Shown here piece by piece: positions 29,101-34,774 of a stretch of 64,000 nt of DNA. Positions within the stretch are counted from its first letter, which is position 1, and every line of letters starts with the position of its first letter. Below the pieces are notes generated by a model. The model searched no databases and had not been told where the DNA came from. It worked only from the letters and a program-made list of their open reading frames with translations. The stretch comes from Corbicula japonica (lineage: Eukaryota > Mollusca > Bivalvia > Venerida > Cyrenidae): contig JAZAYU010000696.1 in NCBI GenBank assembly GCA_038501625.1, positions 62,001 to 126,000 of the forward strand. Direction: 5' to 3'. The position numbers were made by a program, and so were the translations under genes.

Positions 29101-32100
29101 CAATTAACGCCGTTTGAAGTGCCGACAACAGTTTGTCACAGTTAAAGAAATTACGACTGACTGTGCGAATATGAGTATTAACAGAAATTTTAATTGTTTT
29201 AGAAACTGTTTATAATAACCGTAGTCCTTCAATCTCAGCACTGACTGTTATAACCTAATGATCAAATATTATACATGTTTTGTTTAAAACTGCGCCAATA
29301 TTTCAAGTTCTGTTCTGTTGTACGGAAAATAAGATACACACATATATATGGATTGTGTGGAACTTCCACAATCAAAGATGGATGTGTGCAGTTTTTGTGA
29401 CCGTGAGTTCATCTTTCGTCATTCAGTTCAGTGTTATTATTGTAAAAGGTGGTGTCATTTCAAATGTGTTGGAATACCTGTTGAAGAACAGAAATATTGG
29501 TCTGTGTCAAATCTGAGATTTGCGTGTAAAAATTGTGCCTTCACTGGGAATGAGTTTGATGCCAGCGCTGCCTTAGTAAGGTAAGTTGTATCTATTCGTT
29601 TATTTACTTCACGCATATTTAAATACATTACAGTTGAAACTAAACTTAACACCCTTGTGCACATGATGTGCACATCGTGGAAACACTATTGCCTTGAGGC
29701 AGTATCAATTGTCTTGTCAAACTGTTAATTGCAAGATTGTTGGACAATGATTTCCATGATTGGATTACGCAATTTTGACACTTTGTATAACCAAAGAAAA
29801 TGATCAATAAAAGGTGTATCCATTCAGCCTCAAAAACAGCATCTTGAAGTAGGAATAACCATATTGACTAAAATTATTTAACTAATTATAGAATAAAATA
29901 CAGATGATGCCAAAAATATATCTGAAAAAGATGTTTTAATGTTATCAGCAACAGATATTCTAAATGGAACGCTAAGTTTTGATACGATAAAACAATGAAT
30001 TATTGATAATTATCTTTATTCGTGGTATTCAGAAATAAAAAATTCCAGCCGCTTAAAAACACAGTATATCAGGCCTGCCAAAACTTCTTCATTAAATATC
30101 CGGAGATTTTGTCTGAATATGTCAATTATGATGAAGATGATGATGTTGTTGTTGTTGTTGTTTTATTGTCTTGTTGTTGGTGTTAACTATGACTGAACAC
30201 AAATGATGAGGATGAGGTTAGATGATGATGACTGATAATGATGATATTTTTCTCATATTCTTATGAATGAATTTTGCGGATTTTCATAGAAATGGTTAAC
30301 AAATGTGTTAAGTTGACTTTGGTCTATTTTTATCATTCATTTTTTAACTTTCTGTTAAGCCTATTAAGGCCTATTTTGACAATATTAGAAAGAACATGCG
30401 ATGAAAAGAGATAGAAGCAGGTGTAACGTCAAGGCCCTGGTTTAGTTTATGACACGCAGTTATTTTATAGTTGTGCCCGAGGATAACCACGTCCTCGTTA
30501 CCTCGTAATAAACAGGAAATGTGTGACTGCAGCAGAATAACTATTACTTTAATTGCACAGCTTTTAAATAAGGTTTAATTAATCTTTATTTTTGCAAATT
30601 TATAGACATCTGGAGATTTTGACTATAAATCCGGAGATCCGGAGAATTACTTAAAATCCTGAGATTTCGGATAAAATCTGGAGATTTGGCAGGCCTGGTA
30701 TATTTTAACATACGTTTGACATAGAAACATACTTAAGATGGTAATTCTAAGCAACAGACGGAATACCAACGGACACCTGGTTACGTTATGTCCGAAATCA
30801 AAGAAATGTCTGGTAAAATGAACCCAGGACAAATCCTAAATAAACTTGCTAACAAGTACGATGAACTGACTCAGCCCACTGGCTTGCAACAGATTTATGA
30901 CTTACAACATAGGGAAAGGAAAAAAGACAAAAACATTGAAGGACACACACACACAATTTCGCTGATCAGATTAGACATTTGGAGAATTTGGTGTCCGAAA
31001 ACAGTAAATTTGTCCGAGCAATAATTCGAACGAACGTAAAAACGCCTTGCATTGTTTTGTTCACGGATGAACAAATCAAAGATTTGAAAAACTTATGCTG
31101 TACAGGAAAGGCTATTCTCGGGGTTGACAAAACTTTCAATCTGTGCAAAATGCATGTCAAAGTTACATGTTATAAACAAATCTGTAGATTAGATATTAGA
31201 AATAACGCGCAAATGAAATAAAACCGCCGATTTGAGTTTTGCCGTTCACCTGCATATGACACAAGCGCTCTGTAGCTTATTTACGAATGTGTATTTGCAT
31301 TAACATAATAAATTTGACCTAATGTCTCAGTAACACACATACACCAAGTTTATTTGGAAAATGATGTTAACCTGTTACGAAATAGGCCAATTCCGGTAAC
31401 AGTGAATTCAGCCCGATATTCAGGTTTGTACCGTATCATAGGGCTTCGTCCAAGACGTTCAGTCGTCCGATTTCGATTCATATTTGCTTCTTGTTGATGT
31501 AATTACAACGATATCACAGTTTCATGAAATTTTAATACAACTTTAATGATATATTAAAGAAATATTGCGCCGCTTTGGAGTACTTAGGTTCGCCGATCGT
31601 GTGCATACATGATTTCAATGTTGTCTTTATTACACAAACTTACTTGCATTAGGTTAACCAATTTCCTACAGTTTCAATATTAATATCTTTACTTGTAAAC
31701 GCCAAACAACATTTATTTCACTATATATTTTTACATTTATAAGAAAAACGGGCCGATTTCGGTTTTTCGAGCCGATTTCGGTTTTTCCGCCGATTTCGGT
31801 TAATCTAGTAACCTGAAATAATTTCTTATGACCAGATTTGAGACGGACTGACATCAGTGCACAGTGATAACTATGCAGGATCAGGAACATAAAAAATATG
31901 ATGACGAAGATCAATAATTAACATGTTAGGCCTTAACTTTTCTTACATATACATTTATATACAAGCACTGATTAAATTTGTACCAGGGTCTATTTAATTA
32001 GTAGGGTTACCGCACTCGCCGATTGGTGAAAATATGACGTCGTCGTAGATCACGTGATCGGATCAACTTCCGCCGCCATTTGCAAATAGAGAAAAACACG

Positions 32101-34224
32101 ACTGAAAATACGTGTAATCAATTCGTTAAATTATACCTTTTAAGATAATAATCAGGTACAATAATCGGATTAAGTACACAATGTAAGTATTGATATTTCA
32201 TTTCTTGTATTGATTGAAGTTAATATCTGTTTGTATAATGTGTAATATGCAAATTTACCAAGTCAGTTGATAATTGTTGTTCCAAATAATATAGACAAAT
32301 TGGCCGATTTGGGTAGACAATGGGTTGTTTGTCCAGCTTTCAGTAATTAGTAGCGACTGATAATGAAAAATTGTTTAGTGGAAAATGCAAAGAAAAGATG
32401 GGACAGTGCATCCAATGTAGAATTATATAGATACATTAGCTTGGGTCTTGACAATTTTAACAGAAACTTTCGCGAAAATAGGCAAATTTGGAATAATGGC
32501 GGCCATCCCCAAATATTACTCGTTAAATTTGATCGATATTCACACATTCAATTACCGACATAGTTGCATAAAGTTAGGGTTTTTATTTAGTTCCTTGGTT
32601 GCATTGTGCATTAGTACATAAATAAAAGCAATCTTATTGTGTTAGTTTGGTTAAAACTGTCTTCTAATTTCACGATAAAATGGCGTGTCTTCACCATGAG
32701 TGAAATTTTATAATTCTATTAGAAAGGTTCTTCAGTTTTCATTTTCAAGTTTTTAAAATGTATGAAAACGTTTCTTATAACCGATGATAGTTGTAAGATA
32801 CCAATCTATGCCTTACTTAATATGTTTACATAATATTTGAACTGTAGATCCTGCTCTGAAATGAACTCGGATCTCTGGCTAACCATAATATACCAACTGA
32901 GCTTCCGAGGCCTCTGATTTGAACACAGATAGATTCCTCCCAAAATTTACAAGACATTTCTAATCTACATGCAAATATCCACACAAGACCGATAAGGTTT
33001 GGAGGTTAGGATTGACTACCTGTGCTTATGCTTCGCCAGAGTTTTCAATAAGTAAATCATCCAGATTTATGTCCTCGTCCCAATGCAAAAAGTCATGTTT
33101 GCTATAAGACATGTTTCATCAACTATGACAAAAAAGTTAAGACTGGTGTAAGCAATAGTTTGGTCGGTCTTTGGTCGTTTTTGTTAAAAACAATCATCAA
33201 ACGCCCCATAGACAAACCGTGAATATTATAGAATGTCACGTGTGAAAAACGATGTTAACAAATTAAAAACAAAATTATTAAAAGTTGTGCCAATTAGCAT
33301 CATAAGTAAAGTCGCTCTTTTATTTATACCGAGCTCAAATAAAGTCGGAAAAGAAAGTGGCAAACAAATGACAAAAACTTGTCTATTTCAATCATTGAGC
33401 TCATTAAATATTCTTTATTTTTCAACGACACAAAAGAAGTTAATAGATAAATAATAATTCGCTAAAATAACCAAAAGTAAACAATAACAATAACAAAGCA
33501 CAGTTCCGATCTCTGCAATAAAATTTCTAATAACAATCGGAACCTTTTTTATTTCCATTTTTTTCTTTGGATTTAGCAATTTAGAAATATAATAATAAAT
33601 ATTTTATGAATATAATAAGGGTGTGCGTATTTAATTATAATAAAGAAAACACTCGTTTTAATCGGCGAAATATCAACCCGTTCTTGCGATTTTAAATCGT
33701 ATAAATAGGAGGTCATTGTATTTTTATTGAAATAAAAATTACACCAACGTGTAGATCAACTTTTCCCATTTCCAGCGACATTTAAACACTTAAAATCGGA
33801 CTACTAATTCGTCCGTATGAACTAAAATACAGCGGATGGTATTAATTTGCGTTCAACATACCATTCTATCTGGTCCGTCTTGGACCGTGATCTGTGTTTT
33901 ACACAATGGAAGCTGATAACGATAAGCGACGACAGCATTATCGATAAAATATGCGCGTTTACGCTATAGTGTCGTGACCCATTGATTAAATAGACCCTGT
34001 TTGTACACAGATTCCCTAACCTTTTTCTCGGAAACAACAGCTTCATCTCCGCTAGGATGCCATGCGACTTTCACCTGGCCCCTCTGTACACGATTTTCAT
34101 CTTCTTCGTCTTCTTCATCGCTACTGATATACTCTGAGCTTTCTACGACCAAGCCATACTTGTAAGTGTCAGACGAAGTGCGAATACAAACTTCATCCTC
34201 ATCGAAAATGCTGCAGGCTGCCAT
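2057..34224 (-). CDS. UBE2O: UBE2O, (E3-independent) E2 ubiquitin-conjugating enzyme, 14 exons, C-terminus off window
   Basis: UBE2O is a large hybrid E2/E3 ubiquitin ligase that recognises basic and orphan proteins and transfers ubiquitin through a C-terminal UBC domain. The joined exons are 34224-34021, 21039-20866, 18692-18595, 18257-18197, 15185-15030, 13597-13482, 12986-12431, 10577-10475, 10120-10018, 9626-9521, 8948-8820, 5716-5592, 3933-2615 and 2157-2057. Every junction keeps phase, giving 1117 codons. Residue stretches match the animal UBE2O layout: an acidic N-terminus, CR1-like blocks, a basic nuclear-localisation cluster near residues 401-426, the CR2 motifs VMWQDG, PGDFV and FDVKDHPDYKFR, an acidic SWETEDD segment, a helical region, and the pre-UBC segment ending VRKE. 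The human protein is about 1290 residues with the UBC domain after this point, so the catalytic exons should lie left of position 1. Splice sites are GT-AG except intron 2 (GC-AG). Introns are loaded with transposons. Confidence 0.93.
2255..2440. mobile_element. dispersed palindromic MITE (GTGTAGATCC family)
   Basis: Contains the family marks CCAGTGTAGATCCAGA, GCTTTTGGGTCAGAAATA and CATGGAGTAAAAGG. The same ~180-240 bp family recurs at 9283, 10246, 43101, 43501, 49389, 51699 and 53586, with fragments near 610 and 47165. Better copies start TTAACCCTTTACTCCATATA and end with the inverse. Confidence 0.65.
2615..3933 (-). CDS. UBE2O: UBE2O exon 13 (large helical/low-complexity exon)
   Basis: A 1319-bp exon, residues 644-1084. 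Begins SKQQWTLNDAKKQELDLLLD and continues with helix-rich heptad-like sequence (ETLTSPYLEKW, FKRCREVEKIL) where vertebrate UBE2O has its coiled-coil region. Then follows a poorly conserved Ser/Thr/Glu-rich linker with an imperfect internal repeat (LQTGSSNK, LQTGSADK) and an acidic end. It is longer than the vertebrate linker. Donor AAG|GTACAT. Confidence 0.88.
4234..5532 (+). mobile_element. tandem-core element A (Helentron/pearl-like)
   Basis: Starts ACAAGAG, then hairpin CCGTCAGTGACGG (4240-4252), then TTATGCTCCCC. Seven units of about 155 bp follow, each with AATTTCAAAGGGCANTAACTC and, ~20 bp on, GAGTTATGG. Next come a (GGAC)n-like run (5430-5488) and a hairpin of CCCCCGAA/TTCGGGGG whose end GGGGAGCATAA mirrors the 5' TTATGCTCCCC. 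It has no ORF. It lies in UBE2O intron 12, antisense to the gene. Confidence 0.75.
5592..5716 (-). CDS. UBE2O: UBE2O exon 12 (acidic)
   Basis: Codes SESGSESEEWSDEDEEEESD, then VSWETEDDESDSGSDSNVKK, the acidic stretch corresponding to SSDEWEDDSDSWETDNG. The exon ends in a run of eight A directly before GTATAT, so length slippage there would shift the frame. Ends in phase 2. The 3' hairpin of a tandem-core element lies about 60 bp past the donor. Confidence 0.9.
5717..6622. other. UBE2O intron 11, unassigned AT-rich DNA
   Basis: No ORF, inverted repeat or recognisable repeat was supported here. Confidence 0.5.
6623..6782. mobile_element. large palindromic MITE
   Basis: The two halves are inverted copies: AAAATCTGTCACCTCGG ... 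CCGAGGTAGAACTGTTTGG read on opposite strands, with outer arms TATCTTGCATGAGT and ACTCATGCATGATA. The arms are ~65-70 bp around a short CG-rich centre. No coding capacity. Confidence 0.75.
6806..7046 (+). mobile_element. tandem-core element B, single-unit copy
   Basis: 5' hairpin GTGTCCTCGGACAC (6813-6826), then ATGCCCCCAC. One degenerate unit follows with AAAGGGCCATAACTC, then GATGGATGTATAGATGAG in place of the GGAC run, then GTGGGGGGCATAAAAAA, the inverse of the 5' ATGCCCCCAC. About 240 bp, UBE2O intron 11. Confidence 0.7.
7061..8687 (+). mobile_element. tandem-core element C
   Basis: 5' mark GTGTTCCGCGGACAC, then GTGTCGCCTGC (7093-7103). About eight ~158-bp units share GAAAGGGGCATAACTC, GGAGTTATCATTCTTG and ATATTCCAAGTATGAAGTG. 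It ends with a short GACGATGACGACG tract and CCTGCTATCGCAGGCGACACAA, the inverse of the 5' GTGTCGCCTGC. It ends ~130 bp from UBE2O exon 11. Same family as the element at 57828. Confidence 0.78.
8820..8948 (-). CDS. UBE2O: UBE2O exon 11
   Basis: 43 codons, DDKDVEAVGQVFRLDPDGT, then VWWPDNTMTSCYPQDLYII, matching VGQVARVD...VVWADNSKT..PQHLYNI. Phase 0 on both sides. Donor GAA|GTAAAC. Confidence 0.94.
9283..9468. mobile_element. GTGTAGATCC-family MITE
   Basis: Starts TTAACCATTTACTCCATG and ends TATGGAGTAAAACGGTTAA, with internal GTGTAGATCCAGATCC and ATCAGGATCTACACT palindromic words. UBE2O intron 10. Confidence 0.7.
9500..9518. repeat. (AT)n microsatellite abutting UBE2O exon 10 donor
   Basis: A TA dinucleotide run begins three bases inside the donor sequence GTGATATAT on the gene strand. 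Confidence 0.9.
9521..9626 (-). CDS. UBE2O: UBE2O exon 10
   Basis: Codes PEERE, then ELSVFDVKDHPDYKFRAGHT and VIRVGGYE, a clear match to VSVYDIADHPDFRFR...VIRIG. The donor GAG|GTGATA runs straight into an (AT)n tract (9500-9518). A palindromic MITE begins about 20 bp upstream of the acceptor. Confidence 0.94.
9649..9791. mobile_element. palindromic MITE next to UBE2O exon 10 acceptor
   Basis: Starts GCCCAAGATCATAAAA and ends with the inverse TTTTATGATCTTGGGC. The arms also hold GTCTCAAATTTCAAGCA and TGCTTGAGATTTGAGAC around a TTGGATGAAATGG core. 143 bp. A half copy is at positions 1-55. Confidence 0.85.
10018..10120 (-). CDS. UBE2O: UBE2O exon 9
   Basis: Codes GTDYGVVVSSDHKERTVMVK, then WIKPYIPGKSN, matching YGVVQSGDHIGRTCMVKWF. 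103 bp, phase 1 to 2. Donor CAA|GTAAAC. Confidence 0.94.
10246..10425. mobile_element. GTGTAGATCC-family MITE
   Basis: TTAATCCTTTACTCCATATA at the left and TATATGAAGTAAAGCGTTAA at the right, with CCAGTGCAGATCCAGATCAG inside. UBE2O intron 8. Confidence 0.7.
10475..10577 (-). CDS. UBE2O: UBE2O exon 8
   Basis: Codes DGTVEDNIASPELYPIHHLD and YFPGDFVLNNE, aligning with DGSVE...NDLFPVHHLD...FCPGDFVV. 103 bp, phase 0 to 1. Donor AAG|GTATGC. Confidence 0.94.
10600..11187. other. UBE2O intron 7, unassigned
   Basis: AT-rich and without supported coding or repeat structure up to the hAT MITE. Confidence 0.45.
11188..12176. mobile_element. hAT-type MITE no. 2 with 8-bp target duplication
   Basis: Ends TTGGGATGGGGCCGAATATT and GATCCCATCCCTA, flanked exactly by TTTTCAAC (11180-11187 and 12177-12184). 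Subterminal regions repeat GAATATTCGAA words. The 989-bp interior has no transposase. The right end lies 30 bp from the duplicated UBE2O splice-donor array. Confidence 0.87.
12206..12430 (-). repeat. tandem duplication of the exon 7 end and 5' splice site
   Basis: Immediately 3' of exon 7, four more copies of the exon end plus its donor (plus-strand motif TTACCTGCCAC) occur. Exon-like edges fall at about 12364, 12300, 12273 and 12206 besides the authentic 12431. Spacings are 67, 64, 27 and 67 bp. The two nearest copies are almost identical over the whole unit. All but the 12300 copy keep TTACCTGCC. The authentic donor is inferred from reading frame and homology. Confidence 0.85.
12431..12986 (-). 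CDS. UBE2O: UBE2O exon 7 (linker with nuclear localisation cluster)
   Basis: Residues 270-455. Begins RLRRLDCFEHCHMQLGDKGY (family: RVKRLGCFDHAQRQLGERCL). A low-complexity acidic/serine linker follows, then a strongly basic patch (KRKNRKR and KRLRGKKAKKK) matching the bipartite nuclear-localisation region, then VKPGDKVPVEIW and VMWQ. The donor is CAG|GTAAGT. Reading past it meets a stop at 12404. The 3' end of this exon plus its donor is tandemly duplicated downstream (separate entry). Confidence 0.93.
13482..13597 (-). CDS. UBE2O: UBE2O exon 6
   Basis: 116 bp coding VKTESVEVNWVCKGFTR and then KHPPTVVEGEDLKR, matching VELKVTWITKSF and the PPPSVITQENLGRV region. Ends in phase 2, completing an Arg codon with exon 7. 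Confidence 0.92.
13598..14085. other. UBE2O intron 5, right part, unassigned
   Basis: AT-rich with no supported feature. Confidence 0.45.
14086..14917. mobile_element. TA-flanked mariner/pogo-like MITE
   Basis: Starts CAGTGGAGCTTCGCTATATC, ends GATATAGCGGAGCCCCACTG, and is flanked by TA on both sides, as for Tc1/mariner/pogo transposition. The 832-bp interior lacks a transposase ORF. Confidence 0.85.
15030..15185 (-). CDS. UBE2O: UBE2O exon 5
   Basis: 52 codons (residues 180-231) including FFPGQELTG and KKLFTANVVVEE, matching the FYPGQVLIG and KSKFRVVVEEV blocks. Phase 0 on both sides. Acceptor GTTGCAG, donor GAG|GTACCT. Confidence 0.92.
15186..16736. other. UBE2O intron 4, left part, mostly unassigned
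   Basis: No exon was recognised. A diverged scrap of the TGACCTTGACC-type tandem element (CTGTGACCTTGACATTTGACC, then GATGGACAGACCGACAGA) occupies about 16590-16736, just before the next element. Confidence 0.45.
16737..18146. mobile_element. TIR element of ~1.4 kb, superfamily not assigned
   Basis: Perfect 16-bp inverted ends ACACGCAGCGCGGATT and AATCCGCGCTGCGTGT. Both subterminal regions are CG-rich (about 250 bp) while the middle is AT-rich. It contains a two-copy direct repeat (17102-17262) of ~78 bp with GCCGAAATAAACACGGATGG. No target duplication was convincing and no transposase seen. Confidence 0.7.
18197..18257 (-). CDS. UBE2O: UBE2O exon 4
   Basis: A short 61-bp exon coding CRLSSANILNLEDARDKRKQ, equivalent to the CSMNTEDGAKLYDV segment. 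Acceptor TTTTACAG, donor CAG|GTACTG, phase 0. It is too short to be called alone; support comes from phase and from its place between exons 3 and 5. Confidence 0.88.
18595..18692 (-). CDS. UBE2O: UBE2O exon 3
   Basis: Encodes EFDPEPEVTLDSWVGHV and RFPCGAR, aligning with the DCWLGKV...LSNGAR segment of the family. 98 bp, ending in phase 2 with donor AG|GTATGA. A 392-bp MITE sits only about 22 bp upstream of its acceptor. Confidence 0.92.
18725..19116. mobile_element. MULE-type MITE, long copy, 9-bp target duplication
   Basis: Begins CAATCTGATTAAAATCAT and ends TGACTTTAGTGAGATTG, imperfect inverted ends, flanked by the exact 9-bp repeat ACCTGTCAC (18716-18724 and 19117-19125). Nine bases is typical of Mutator-like transposition. 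The interior has CCGCTACGCTATCAGGATC. A 71-bp relative lies at 34695-34765. Confidence 0.85.
19793..20698. mobile_element. TIR element with transposase-like exon scrap
   Basis: Left end CAGGCTTTGCGAAAGTTGC and right end GCAACTTTCTGGAAGCCTG are inverted copies (16 of 19). An inner partial end occurs near 20630-20650 (GTTTCGCGAAGCCTG). Plus-strand 20239-20464 reads as an acidic, serine-rich coding stretch (DENSSDETVFDDTEEIVP, ... NLDKLMFN) ending at a possible donor GTAAGA, with one stop (near 20395). I infer a decayed element gene but cannot name it. Confidence 0.5.
20866..21039 (-). CDS. UBE2O: UBE2O exon 2
   Basis: Residues 69-126 (58 codons), including DRSLMPGDVVRRLISG, which matches the DRSVVPRDVVRHM segment of the family, and YNIDAKDIKPIQ. 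The acceptor is TTTCTCAG. The donor reads CAG|GCAAGT, a non-canonical GC donor with otherwise perfect consensus. Extending past it gives AS and then a sequence that does not fit the family. Confidence 0.92.
21240..22028. other. UBE2O intron 1, unassigned
   Basis: No supported exon or complete repeat was seen here. Confidence 0.4.
22029..22277 (+). pseudogene. fragment resembling the N-terminal domain of animal Mutator-like proteins
   Basis: The 82-codon ORF starts MADRASNGRFVKRKRSK and ends with TLWKDGRRIIDLGFLMNQLE, then YCRQC. The pattern (G-R-R-I-hydrophobic-D/E-L-G, then a C-x-x-C pair about 14 residues on) resembles the segment preceding the transposase-like domain in mollusc Mutator-type proteins. 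The reading stops right after the cysteines, so it looks truncated. The family match is from memory and uncertain. Confidence 0.4.
22446..24811 (+). mobile_element. tandem-core element D (two repeat arrays), 5' part
   Basis: 5' hairpin GTGTCCATAGGACAC (22459-22473), then ATGCCCCCGC. The first array has ~9 units of ~150 bp with AGTGACCTTGACCTTGGACC, GGTGAACATTTGTGCCAAG and AACAAAGTTACAGCCCGGAC. A transition follows at 23890-24090, then about four near-identical ~165-bp units (24095-24790) with AAAGGGCCATAACTTCTGAA. It ends in a GGAC run interrupted by an insertion. The remaining 3' end is at 26623-26697. Confidence 0.75.
24812..26622. mobile_element. inverted-repeat element carrying a broken SGNH-like gene
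   Basis: Long inverted repeats of ~280 bp: 24895-25175 against 26285-26570, with the matching outermost blocks AAATCGGTACTTAAGTGGCT and AGCCACCTAAGTACCAATTT. The arms share GGTAATCCACC/GGATTCCGGTAA words and GCAATTGAATATATTACATA. It sits inside the GGAC run of element D. The target duplication could not be fixed because the target itself is repetitive. The superfamily is not assigned. Confidence 0.72.
25591..25915 (+). pseudogene. SGNH-hydrolase-like two-exon fragment with premature stop
   Basis: Exon one (25591-25671) reads MDKGMRIAIYGDS, a stop, then VKRLGRFTKYDMK, with donor AAA|GTAAGT. After a ~130-bp intron with acceptor TTACAG (near 25804), exon two reads VPAEVRFFGRGGMNAENF, then LFQFKPHSLGG and a stop. 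The GDS motif with downstream GxGG resembles blocks I and II of SGNH hydrolase-like proteins common in bivalves. The later blocks with the catalytic Asp-His pair are missing. The intact splice sites suggest a captured or degenerated gene rather than a retrocopy. Confidence 0.55.
26623..26697 (+). mobile_element. 3' end of tandem-core element D, separated by an insertion
   Basis: The GGAC run resumes at 26628, followed by GGAGCAACTCTTAATGCCC and hairpin CGCCATTTCATGGCG, then an A-rich end. This completes element D, whose 5' part stops in a GGAC run at 24811. Confidence 0.7.
26698..27202. other. UBE2O intron 1, unassigned
   Basis: AT-rich with no supported feature. Confidence 0.4.
27203..27818. 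mobile_element. TIR MITE with internal TTGGATTTTGG repeats
   Basis: Left end ATCCCGGTAAACA and right end TGTTTCCTGGGAT are inverted copies. Both halves contain TTGGATTTTGG/CCAAAATCCAA words. No ORF of interest. Target duplication uncertain (TTA/TA). Confidence 0.55.
29348..29580 (+). CDS. PHD-finger exon within the Mutator-like element
   Basis: The exon starts MDCVELPQSKMDVCSFCDRE and encodes C-x2-C, then C-x2-C (VQCYYCKRWCH), then HFKCVGI and later FACKNC: the Cys4-His-Cys3 spacing of a PHD/FYVE-type zinc finger with the W two residues before H. The exon ends at a good donor AAG|GTAAGT, and reading on meets a stop. It probably forms the first exon of the element's transposase gene, though capture from a host gene is also possible. 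The zinc-finger residues are all present. Confidence 0.65.
30117..30172. repeat. GAT/GTT trinucleotide microsatellite
   Basis: Tandem GATGAT changes into GTTGTTGTTGTT within the element interior. Confidence 0.8.
30752..31179 (+). pseudogene. MULE transposase N-terminal part, frameshifted and truncated
   Basis: After a possible acceptor TTCTAAG the frame reads QQTEYQRTPGYVMSEIKEM, later NKLANKYDELTQ and LQQIYDLQHRERKK. At an (AC)n tract (30943-30954) the frame shifts by one and continues ADQIRHLENLVSEN, later IVLFTDEQIKDLKNLC and GVDKTFNL. The GVDKTF motif is where MULE DDE transposases place their first catalytic Asp. The sequence stops at CKMHVKVTCYK exactly where the right terminal repeat begins, so the rest of the DDE domain is gone. 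Confidence 0.7.
32010..32167 (+). promoter_or_regulatory. promoter-like block with a possible noncoding first exon
   Basis: Within ~90 bp there are a CCAAT-type GATTGG, a CRE-like TGACGTC, an E-box CACGTG and a YY1-like CCGCCATTTGC. An untranslated-looking stretch follows, ending in CACAAT|GTAAGT, a full donor consensus (32167/32168). It lies inside UBE2O intron 1 on the opposite strand. No coding partner exon was identified, so this may be an antisense transcript start or chance. Confidence 0.35.
32168..34020. other. UBE2O intron 1 near exon 1, unassigned
   Basis: AT-rich and with no complete repeat or convincing exon. Short ORFs here have no recognisable domain. Confidence 0.45.
34021..34224 (-). 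CDS. UBE2O: UBE2O exon 1 (start codon exon)
   Basis: Residues 1-68. The ATG at 34224 opens MAACSIFDEDEV, followed by an acidic run (SSDEEDEEDEN) and VKVAWHPSG, which corresponds to the RVQWYPEG block of the vertebrate protein. The donor is AAG|GTTAGG in phase 0. No upstream in-frame start was needed. This N-terminus is much shorter than the proline/alanine-rich vertebrate one. Confidence 0.9.
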
Positions 34225-34694
34225 CTTTGGAAAAGAGATTACACTAAATCCTGTTTCCCGGACTGGTTCGGTTGGTTACCGGGCAGGTCATCTTACGCTG
34301 GGAACCAGACTATCACCTCGTAAGACTGTGAAGACTTGCACACTTGCGATTTTTGTTCAGTACAGCGAAAGATCAAGGCATATATCAGAATCAAGGCGAA
34401 AATGTGACCGTTGTTAAGTCAAATGTGTTTTTTCTTGAATGTTAATGATTGCCTATGGTTTCAAAATCCGAAATATTAAAGCATTTTTGAAAATCGTGTT
34501 GAAATCAAAGCGCTATCAGCTATGAAAGACTGTCAAATTGCTCAAAAAAGGTTTTCAAATTGTTCAATGTTATTTTATTCAAATTTTGCCAGAACAGGTT
34601 TGAACACTCACCGTACATGATTTAAATGAAATTATTCATCCATGACGGTTCAGTTATGCACGCAGAAAAAGCGTGAGATAAACTGTTTTGCACG
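34225..34694. promoter_or_regulatory. UBE2O: region upstream of UBE2O start codon
   Basis: The proximal 5' side of UBE2O (read leftward). It includes a somewhat GC-richer stretch at 34240-34330 just upstream of the ATG, where a TATA-less promoter and 5' UTR would be expected. No single motif fixes the start site. Confidence 0.35.
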
Positions 34695-34765
34695 CAATCT
34701 GATTAAAATCATCTCCTGAATACCGCTACGCTTACAGTTTGTTAGATCTGACTTTAGTGAGATTG
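34695..34765. mobile_element. 71-bp MULE-type MITE with perfect 9-bp target duplication
   Basis: Begins CAATCTGATTAAAATCAT and ends GACTTTAGTGAGATTG, the same termini as the 392-bp copy at 18725, with only ~35 bp between. It is flanked by TTTTGCACG on both sides (34686-34694 and 34766-34774). The shared CCGCTACGCT word shows it is an internal-deletion derivative. Confidence 0.85.
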
Positions 34766-34774
34766 TTTTGCACG

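Larger units (their letters stand above)
28059..31813 (+). mobile_element. Mutator-like element with ~600-bp TIRs and 10-bp target duplication
   Basis: Left repeat 28059-28663 begins GGTTACTAGATTAACCGAAA. Right repeat 31180-31813 ends with the inverse. They match over almost their full length, including the CCGAAATCGGC triplets and AATCGGCGGTTTTATTTCAT. The direct repeat TGAAATAATT flanks the element (28048-28057 and 31814-31823); with one more mismatched base it would be 11 bp. Long TIRs and 9-11 bp duplications are Mutator hallmarks. The interior holds a PHD-finger exon and the N-terminal part of a transposase but no C-terminal part, so it is a deleted, non-autonomous copy. It sits in UBE2O intron 1. 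Confidence 0.88.
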
